The notes beneath the pieces were generated by a model. That model searched no databases, was not told the DNA's origin, and worked only from the letters and a program-made list of their open reading frames with translations. A program made the position numbers and the translations under genes. A stretch of DNA of 14,315 nt, taken from positions 1 to 14,315 of the forward strand of contig CAZMUD010000028.1 of the NCBI GenBank assembly GCA_964569715.1. Direction: 5' to 3'. Positions within the stretch are counted from its first letter, which is position 1. Each line of letters starts with the position of its first letter. Shown in pieces: positions 6,128-11,281 of the stretch. The DNA is from CAZMUD01 sp964569715. GTDB taxonomy: Bacteria > Chloroflexota > Dehalococcoidia > Dehalococcoidales > UBA2162.

Positions 6128-6655
6128 ATGAGTTCTCAATCTAAACCCCGAATTCTGTTCAGCCGGCAGCAAATAGAAGCCACAGTTAGGGAGCTGGCGG
6201 CTGAAATCAGTAAGGACTATCAGGGTAAGTCTCCTCTCTTGGTAGGTATTCTCAAGGGCTCGTTTATGTTTATGGCTGACCTGATTCGGCTGCTTGACTT
6301 CCCCTTGGAAGTGGAGTTTATCAGATTATCTAGTTATGGTCGGGGCAAGGAGAGTTCGGGGAAGGTTAAAGTAGTGCAGGGGCTTCAGTCTCCAGTTAAA
6401 GGTAAAGATATACTGGTTATTGAGGATATAGTGGATACCGGGCTCAGCACTAGTTTTCTTCTGGATTATCTGCGGAAGAAAAAACCTGCCTCGTTGAAGC
6501 TTTGTGCCCTGACCGATAAGCCCTCCAGGCGCCAGACTCTAGTTACTATTGACTATTTAGGTTTTACTGTTCCCGATAAGTTTCTGGTTGGCTATGGCTT
6601 GGATTTGGACGAGAAATTTCGCAATCTCCCCCATATATGTGTCCTGGAGGAATAG
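6128..6655 (+). CDS. hpt: Hypoxanthine phosphoribosyltransferase
   Basis: A 175-residue protein of normal length for the hypoxanthine (-guanine) enzyme, which makes IMP (and GMP) from free bases and PRPP. The flexible loop SSYG lies at 68-71 and the PRPP-binding loop VIEDIVDTGLSTS at about 97-109. The C-terminal base-binding region is VPDKFLVGYGLDLDEKFRNL. The ATG at 6128 begins just after a strong promoter. The 3' end contains GGAGG (about 6646-6650), positioned to act as ribosome-binding site for the original adenine deaminase start at 6661, so the two genes were once coupled. The neighbours make sense: adenine deaminase produces hypoxanthine, the substrate of this enzyme. Confidence 0.95.
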   Translation: MSSQSKPRILFSRQQIEATVRELAAEISKDYQGKSPLLVGILKGSFMFMADLIRLLDFPLEVEFIRLSSYGRGKESSGKVKVVQGLQSPVKGKDILVIEDIVDTGLSTSFLLDYLRKKKPASLKLCALTDKPSRRQTLVTIDYLGFTVPDKFLVGYGLDLDEKFRNLPHICVLEE

Positions 6656-6660
6656 AGCTA

Positions 6661-6708
6661 ATGAAGCTGGCTCACTTAATCTCAGGTGGTTTATATAGGG
6701 TAGATTGA
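6661..6708 (+). pseudogene. Detached original 5' end of the adenine deaminase gene
   Basis: ATG at 6661, spaced correctly from GGAGG inside the hpt end, opens the frame MKLAHLISGGLYRVD and a TGA stop at 6706. The first eight residues, joined to the sequence after the element, give MKLAHLIS-VAKGELPADL. That is the expected N-terminus of a bacterial adenine deaminase. CTTAATCTCAG (6675-6685) is repeated exactly at 6956-6966, where the gene resumes in frame. The fragment is therefore the true start, cut off by an insertion. Confidence 0.8.
6675..6685 (+). repeat. 11-bp direct repeat flanking the insertion, left copy
   Basis: CTTAATCTCAG occurs here and at 6956-6966. It has the form of a target-site duplication around an insertion of about 270 bp (6686-6955). 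Confidence 0.7.
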
Positions 6709-6743
6709 ATGGATGAAGCCCCTGGCTAAAAGAGATATCTTTC

Positions 6744-6947
6744 TGGGGAAGCTCGAACGGGTAAAGCCCTGCTTAAGAAATTACCTTCTCTCGCCAAAGA
6801 GCCTGACCTAACGGGATGTCAAAGAGGGGCGAAGCCCCTCTTTAGAGAAAATCTTCCCCTTCCCCTTATCAAGGGGAAGGGGATAAAGGGGATGGGGTTA
6901 CCTTAATTAAAAACTAAAGGGGAAGTTTGAAGGGGGTGAGGTAGATA
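6744..6947. mobile_element. Composite hairpin element, copy 2 (inverted, MITE-like)
   Basis: The reverse complement of copy 1 at 2747-3008, from TGGGGAAGC to GAGGTAGATA. About 150 bases in a row (the part matching 2851-3008) differ by a single base (6754 versus its partner near 2999). It lacks the 59 bases 2763-2821 of copy 1, which are one complete two-hairpin unit. Hairpins are at 6821-6843 (AAAGAGGGGC stem, GAA loop) and 6856-6882. By the 11-bp duplication, the full insertion may run 6686-6955. No reading frame is supported. Confidence 0.8.
6930..6939 (+). promoter_or_regulatory. Ribosome-binding site for adenine deaminase supplied by the element
   Basis: AAGGGGGTGA, then GGTAG, then ATA at 6945 in frame with the deaminase. 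The G run is eight bases from the ATA, a normal spacing. The arrangement is identical to that before gatA. Confidence 0.5.
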
Positions 6948-8642
6948 AATAATCTCTTAATCTCAGTAGCCAAAGGTGAGCTTCCTGCCGACCTGGTTCT
7001 GGCTAATGCCAGGGTAGTGAATGTCTTTACTGGTGAGGTTGAGCCGGGCAATGTGGCTATTTGCCGGGGCAGGATTGCCGGAGTAGGGGATTATCACCAG
7101 GCTAAGCAGGTGCTGGATTTAGGGGGCAGGTATCTGGCACCAGGTCTTATTGATGGGCATACCCATTTAGAAAGCTCAATGCTTGATGTTGCTCAATACG
7201 CCCGTGCCGTGGTGCCGCGGGGCACTTTGGCTGCGGTTACCGACCTCCATGAAATAGCCAATGTTTGTGGACTGGAGGGTATGAGGTATGTGATGGACTG
7301 TGCCCGCCGTTTACCCCTGGAGCTTTTCTTAATGGCTCCTTCCTGTGTGCCAGCTACCCACCTTGAGACCTCGGGGGCAAGTCTTGGGGTTGAGGAGCTT
7401 CGTCAGGTTCTCAGATGGAAGGGTTGTATCGGGCTGGGAGAGGTAATGAATTTTCCCGCTGTGCTTAGTGGTGATGCGGGTGTTCTGAGTAAGATTGACC
7501 TTGCCCGGGGAAAAGTTGCTGATGGCCATGCCCCTGGTGTTAGCGGCAAAAATCTCAGTGCCTATATTGCGGCTGGTATCTATTCTGACCATGAGTCTGT
7601 TTCTCTTGATGAAGCTAGAGAAAAGCTAAGGCAGGGCATGTTTATCATGATTAGAGAAGGCTCGTCAGAGAAAAATCTGGATGCCCTGCTGCCTTTGGTC
7701 ACCGATAAAACATATAAAAGATGCATGTTTGTGGTTGATGACCGTAGTTGTGTTGACCTGCTTAGAGAAGGTGATATTGATGCTGTGGTGCGAAAAGCGA
7801 TTACTAGCGGCCTTGACCCGGTGCGGGCAATTCAACTGGCTACTATTAATACCGCCGAGTATTTCGGGCTGGACAGGCTTGGGGCGGTAGCTCCTGGCTA
7901 TCGGGCTAATCTAATTGTCATTGGTGACTTATCTAGTATGCAGATAGATATGGTCTTTTACCGGGGTCGCCTGGTAGCCAAGGAAGGAAAACCGTTATTC
8001 TCTGCCTATAAGCCTAGTGGTAGTGGGTTAACCAATACCGTCAATATTAAATCCTTCAACATAGGAGCATTGAGGCTTATGGCTTCAGGAGAGGCTGAGC
8101 CGGTTATTGAAATTGTCCCGGGTCAGATAATTACCAGGCAGAGACTAGAGAGGGTTAAGGTTAAAGATGGGGTTGTTATGCCTGATATCGGCCGGGATAT
8201 TCTGAAGCTGGTGGTGGTCGAGAGGCATAAAGCTACCGGTAATATTGGTTTAGGATTGGTTACCGGATTCGCCTTGAAGGGAGGAGCTCTTGCCTCCTCT
8301 ATTGCTCATGATTCTCATAATATTATCGCTGTCGGGACTAATGATGAAGACATATTCACTGCCGTTAAAGAGATTGAGAGGCTTCAAGGTGGTTTGGTAG
8401 CCACTGCTGGAGGTAAGGTATTAGCCAGTTTAGCCTTGCCTATTGCTGGGCTACTATCTGATGAACCATTGGAGGCGGTGGTGGATAAACTAGAGAAGCT
8501 GGAGCAAGTGGCTGCTCACTTGGGAACAACGTTGCCTTCTCCCTTCTCTACTCTCTCCTTTATGGCGCTGCCGGTAATCCCTGAACTCAGACTAACCGAC
8601 CTTGGGCTGGTAGATGTCGGCCAGTTTAGGTTGCTTAAATAG
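6945..8642 (+). CDS. ade: Adenine deaminase (5' end interrupted and rebuilt by a repeat element)
   Basis: Amidohydrolase-family adenine deaminase, converting adenine to hypoxanthine, which the adjacent hpt product can use. Numbered from the first standard start (GTG 7017), the metal motif DGHTHLESS has H48 and H50. GEVMNF has E142, DGHAPG has H171, SDHES has H192, and DDR has D241/D242. The C-terminal domain has the typical SIAHDSHNIIAVGTND and GGLVATAGGKVLASLALPI. From GTG 7017 the protein has 541 residues. Conserved sequence (LISVAKGELPADLVLANARV) continues upstream without any ATG, GTG or TTG, so ATA 6945 (565 residues) is proposed as the current start. The original ATG is at 6661. One oddity is DDRS at 241-244, where relatives I recall have DDRH or DDKH. 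The frame is intact to the stop, so the enzyme is probably still made if the ATA or GTG is used. Confidence 0.88.
   Translation: MNNLLISVAKGELPADLVLANARVVNVFTGEVEPGNVAICRGRIAGVGDYHQAKQVLDLGGRYLAPGLIDGHTHLESSMLDVAQYARAVVPRGTLAAVTDLHEIANVCGLEGMRYVMDCARRLPLELFLMAPSCVPATHLETSGASLGVEELRQVLRWKGCIGLGEVMNFPAVLSGDAGVLSKIDLARGKVADGHAPGVSGKNLSAYIAAGIYSDHESVSLDEAREKLRQGMFIMIREGSSEKNLDALLPLVTDKTYKRCMFVVDDRSCVDLLREGDIDAVVRKAITSGLDPVRAIQLATINTAEYFGLDRLGAVAPGYRANLIVIGDLSSMQIDMVFYRGRLVAKEGKPLFSAYKPSGSGLTNTVNIKSFNIGALRLMASGEAEPVIEIVPGQIITRQRLERVKVKDGVVMPDIGRDILKLVVVERHKATGNIGLGLVTGFALKGGALASSIAHDSHNIIAVGTNDEDIFTAVKEIERLQGGLVATAGGKVLASLALPIAGLLSDEPLEAVVDKLEKLEQVAAHLGTTLPSPFSTLSFMALPVIPELRLTDLGLVDVGQFRLLK
6956..6966 (+). 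repeat. 11-bp direct repeat flanking the insertion, right copy
   Basis: CTTAATCTCAG, identical to 6675-6685. It lies inside the deaminase reading frame (codons for LIS). Confidence 0.7.
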
Positions 8643-8674
8643 GAATAACCTCCAATACCGGAGAGGAGAATAAC

Positions 8675-9364
8675 GTGCATTTTACTAGAGAGCAGGCTAT
8701 CTTTGACAACAGGTATGATGCCGGGAGACAGCTAGCTGAGCAGCTAGGTGAATATAAAGGGCAGTCTGTGGTAGTGCTGGCTATTCCTAATGGCGGTGTG
8801 CCAGTAGGGCTGGAGGTAGCTCTGGTGCTTGAAGCTGACCTCGACTTGGTCATTTCCCGCAAAATTCCATTGCCGCTTACTCCTGAAGCTGGCTTTGGAG
8901 CTGTTGCTGATGATGGAATGGTTATTCTTAATGAGGAAGTAGTAAAAGAGGTTGGTTTAAGCTCACACCAGGTAAACTATCAGATTAACCGCGTAAGAGC
9001 CGAGATTCGCCAGCGAAGCTTGCTCTACCGAAAGGATAGGCCAATTACTGTAGTGAGTGGCAAGACGGTAATAATCACAGACGATGGGTTGGCTTCAGGT
9101 TTCACCATGATGGCGGCGGTGGAATCGGTGCGCCATCGTCGACCAAAGGAAATAGTTGTCGCTGCACCCGTTACCTCACCAGCCGCACTTGAGCAGGTAG
9201 GGAAGGTCGCCGATAAGGTAATAATCCTGGCTAAAGGCTCTATGCCAAAGTTCTATATAGCTGATTTCTACCGCTACTGGCACGACCTTAGCGATAATGA
9301 AGCAATCCAGTGCTTGAAAGAATGGCGGATGCGGCGTTTCAGGTCGAATATCGAGCCCTCGTAA
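8675..9364 (+). CDS. Type I phosphoribosyltransferase-family protein
   Basis: A 229-residue protein with the fold markers of type I phosphoribosyltransferases: LAIPNGGVPVG at about 35-45 and the PRPP loop TVIITDDGLASGFT at 131-144. A long helical insert (about 86-120) follows the SRKIPLPLTPEAGFGAV segment, which is characteristic of a widespread uncharacterised subfamily. The base substrate cannot be named from sequence. The start is GTG 8675 with AGGAG six bases upstream; no ATG fits. It follows the adenine deaminase by 32 bases on the same strand, so it is probably in the hpt-ade salvage operon. It converges on the MaoC gene at 9402. Confidence 0.8.
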   Translation: MHFTREQAIFDNRYDAGRQLAEQLGEYKGQSVVVLAIPNGGVPVGLEVALVLEADLDLVISRKIPLPLTPEAGFGAVADDGMVILNEEVVKEVGLSSHQVNYQINRVRAEIRQRSLLYRKDRPITVVSGKTVIITDDGLASGFTMMAAVESVRHRRPKEIVVAAPVTSPAALEQVGKVADKVIILAKGSMPKFYIADFYRYWHDLSDNEAIQCLKEWRMRRFRSNIEPS

Positions 9365-9401
9365 TAATAGGTAATAGGAAGGCAAACAAGATTCTGAAAA
9401 A

Positions 9402-9866
9402 TTAGCCTCTAGTTGGCAAGATGACAGTGGCTCTACCTGGAGTTGTCGCCTCGCCTTTCTCATTCTCAACCCGAATAATACAATCTACACAATGCTCGTC
9501 ACCTTCAACATACTTTTTGGTGACCTTCCCTTTACAATACCAGGTCCCTCCTTCCTGAGGCTCGGTCATTGTTTTCATGGTTCGGGGGTAATCCATCGAG
9601 CGGTACTGACAGGAAAATTTCTTTAGGGTGCCTTCTTCACCTATCCAGTCAGTCATTAGTTGAATTAGCCACTGGCGCTTTAGTGCTCCATGGACAATGG
9701 GCTTTCCTACTCCTTGAGACTCAGCGAAGGAATTATCATAGTGAAGGGGATTAAAATCTCCCGAGGCACCTGCCCATTTGACCAGCATTTGGCTGGTAGC
9801 TACCTTAGGCAGAGTGGTTACCTTGCTATCTATTTCAACATCTTCCCAGTATAGTTGCTTAGCCAT
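9402..9866 (-). CDS. MaoC-like (R)-hydroxyacyl dehydratase, catalytic subunit
   Basis: A 154-residue hotdog-fold protein with the hydratase-2 motif GDFNPLHYD: catalytic D37 and H42, followed by GKPIVHGALK at 55-63. Such proteins hydrate or dehydrate 2-enoyl thioesters on CoA or ACP. The ATG at 9866 has GAGGAGG upstream. It lies 28 bases downstream of another MaoC-fold gene whose equivalent motif lacks the histidine, so the two probably form a heterodimer, as the mycobacterial HadA/HadB type does. The physiological substrate is not evident from the neighbours. Confidence 0.85.
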   Translation of the reverse strand: MAKQLYWEDVEIDSKVTTLPKVATSQMLVKWAGASGDFNPLHYDNSFAESQGVGKPIVHGALKRQWLIQLMTDWIGEEGTLKKFSCQYRSMDYPRTMKTMTEPQEGGTWYCKGKVTKKYVEGDEHCVDCIIRVENEKGEATTPGRATVILPTRG

Positions 9867-9894
9867 TTGTTTCCTCCTCGAAATAGTTGATGAG

Positions 9895-10389
9895 CTAGCG
9901 GTGAATCGAAGTCTGACGTGCTTTAGCTACCGCTTCACCATTCTGATTGGTATAGGTTGTCTCTCTAATCAGGAAAACCATCTTTCCCGTTCGACCCTCT
10001 CGCCCAATAATATCTTTAATCCTTGAGGAAGCCGTTATGGTATCTCCAGCTCGAACCGGACAGGAGAACTCATACTCTATCCCCCCGTCAAGGGCACGCC
10101 AAAATCCGGCTTTGGCCAGGGCAAGTATTAGGTCTCCCCTTGCTTCAGAAGAGCTCGTGCTTTTCTTTCCCCATTTGGTCGGCCGACCAGAAAACCATGG
10201 TGAAGAAATAAACCCTGGAGGAGCGATAATCGAACCATATCTTGATTTCTTGGCATATTCTTCGTCCCAGTAGAGTGGATTTGAGTCATCTACGGCATCG
10301 GCAAACCTTCTAATAGTTTCCCTCTCTACCTCAAAGATACTGGTGCCTGCTTCTTTACCGATAAACTGGGTAATTTCTTCTGGTAGCAT
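9895..10389 (-). CDS. MaoC N-terminal-type dehydratase subunit (non-catalytic partner)
   Basis: A 164-residue hotdog-fold protein resembling the N-terminal half of two-domain MaoC dehydratases. The motif region reads FADAVDDSNPLYWDEEYA; tyrosine (Y40) stands where the catalytic histidine is found in the partner. It continues with IIAPPGF, then YEFSCPVRAGDTI and the closing strand KARQTSIHR. This pattern suits the substrate-binding subunit of a heterodimeric (R)-hydroxyacyl-thioester dehydratase, with the gene at 9402-9866 as catalytic subunit. The ATG at 10389 has GGGAGGTG upstream and a near-perfect promoter at 10420-10448. The two genes form a two-gene operon. Confidence 0.82.
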   Translation of the reverse strand: MLPEEITQFIGKEAGTSIFEVERETIRRFADAVDDSNPLYWDEEYAKKSRYGSIIAPPGFISSPWFSGRPTKWGKKSTSSSEARGDLILALAKAGFWRALDGGIEYEFSCPVRAGDTITASSRIKDIIGREGRTGKMVFLIRETTYTNQNGEAVAKARQTSIHR

Positions 10390-10419
10390 GCTTACACCTC
10401 CCTATTAAAAGCACTTGGA

Positions 10420-10448
10420 ATTTTATATGTTCGCTAGCCTTGTGTCAA
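10420..10448 (-). promoter_or_regulatory. Strong promoter of the MaoC pair with palindrome on the -35 box
   Basis: On the minus strand TTGACA (10448-10443), a 17-base spacer and TAAAAT (10425-10420). A perfect inverted repeat GCCTTG-tgt-CAAGGC (10437-10451) covers the -35 box, a good place for a repressor. Confidence 0.7.
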
Positions 10449-10532
10449 GGCACAGTAAGGCTATTGGCGGCAGGCTAAGATTAGTATTCTGGGGTGGGTA
10501 TGAAGCTCATCACCAACGATACTCTCACGCAT

Positions 10533-10561
10533 TTGCAATAATCTAGTTAAAGTGGTATAAT
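10533..10561 (+). promoter_or_regulatory. Promoter of the pyr operon
   Basis: TTGCAA (10533-10538), a 17-base spacer and an extended -10, TGG-TATAAT (TATAAT 10556-10561). Transcription would start near 10568, giving a leader of about 120 bases that holds the PyrR attenuator. Confidence 0.7.
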
Positions 10562-10596
10562 TATCAAAATAACTGTATAAGAGGATAAGTTTTGAA

Positions 10597-10630
10597 CCTT
10601 TAAGTTAGTCCAGCGAGGCTAGCAAGGGAG
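10597..10630 (+). promoter_or_regulatory. PyrR-binding RNA (anti-antiterminator)
   Basis: The core AGTCCAGCGAGGCTAGCAAG (10607-10626) matches the conserved PyrR-binding loop known from pyr attenuators (AGTCCAGAGAGGCT type). It folds as a lower stem CCTT/AAGG and an upper stem GTTAG/CTAGC. Its 3' side (about 10619-10630, CTAGCAAG-g-GAG) can instead pair with CTCTTGCTAG (10657-10666) to form an antiterminator. UMP-bound PyrR would hold the first form and so allow the terminator. Confidence 0.88.
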
Positions 10631-10653
10631 AATATGAGGAGACTGGGCAGCAG

Positions 10654-10687
10654 AACCTCTTGCTAGTCAAAGCAAGAGGTTATTTTT
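10654..10687 (+). terminator. Attenuator terminator directly before pyrR
   Basis: A perfect 11-bp stem, AACCTCTTGCT (10654-10664) with AGCAAGAGGTT (10671-10681), has a six-base loop and is followed by ATTTTT. The T run ends at the base before the pyrR ATG. The 3' arm contains AAGAGGT, the only Shine-Dalgarno candidate for pyrR, so the hairpin would block both transcription and ribosome binding. Confidence 0.88.
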
Positions 10688-11281
10688 ATGACTAAAAGAA
10701 TCATAATGACCCCAGAGGATATGAGGCGGAGTCTGGCTCGTATTGCCCATGAAATTATAGAGCGGAATAAGACTACTGAGCACCTGGTACTGGTTGGTAT
10801 GCACACTCGTGGCGTGCCTTTGGCTAAGCGGTTAGTAGCCAGGATGGAAGACCTTGATGGCTTAAAAATACCTGTTGGCGCTTTAGACATCAGCCTCTAT
10901 CGGGACGACTTATCTTCACTAAACCCACAACCTACCGTCCAGCGCACTGACATCCCGGTCAATATTGATGGTAAATCCATAGTGTTAGTTGATGATGTTC
11001 TCTATACTGGGCGGAGCGTCCGTGCTGCCATGGATGCCCTGATTGACCTGGGGCGCCCTCAGTCAATTCAATTAGCTGTGCTGATAGACCGCGGCCATCG
11101 TGAGCTACCTATCCGGGCTGACTATGTAGGTAAAAATATACCAAGCGCTAGGCACGAGGAGATACAGGTTCAACTGGTAGAGACCGACGGCGTAGATGGA
11201 GTGGTTATTGTTAAGAATAGCCAAGATGTAGCCTCTCGAGGGCGAATCGAGGGCAAATTAGTTCGGAAGGAGCTGCTATGA
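10688..11281 (+). CDS. pyrR: Bifunctional pyr operon regulator / uracil phosphoribosyltransferase
   Basis: A 197-residue type I phosphoribosyltransferase-fold regulator. The PRPP loop is VLVDDVLYTGRSVRAA (about 99-114). The PyrR-specific region is DRGHRELPIRADYVGKNIPS (134-153), part of the RNA-binding face. The YRDDLS segment at 71-76 is also typical. It senses UMP/UTP against PRPP and binds the leader RNA at 10597-10630 to promote termination. The protein is about 15-20 residues longer than the usual 180, with a basic C-terminal tail (SRGRIEGKLVRKELL). Its stop overlaps the pyrB start (ATGA at 11278-11281), indicating translational coupling. Confidence 0.95.
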   Translation: MTKRIIMTPEDMRRSLARIAHEIIERNKTTEHLVLVGMHTRGVPLAKRLVARMEDLDGLKIPVGALDISLYRDDLSSLNPQPTVQRTDIPVNIDGKSIVLVDDVLYTGRSVRAAMDALIDLGRPQSIQLAVLIDRGHRELPIRADYVGKNIPSARHEEIQVQLVETDGVDGVVIVKNSQDVASRGRIEGKLVRKELL

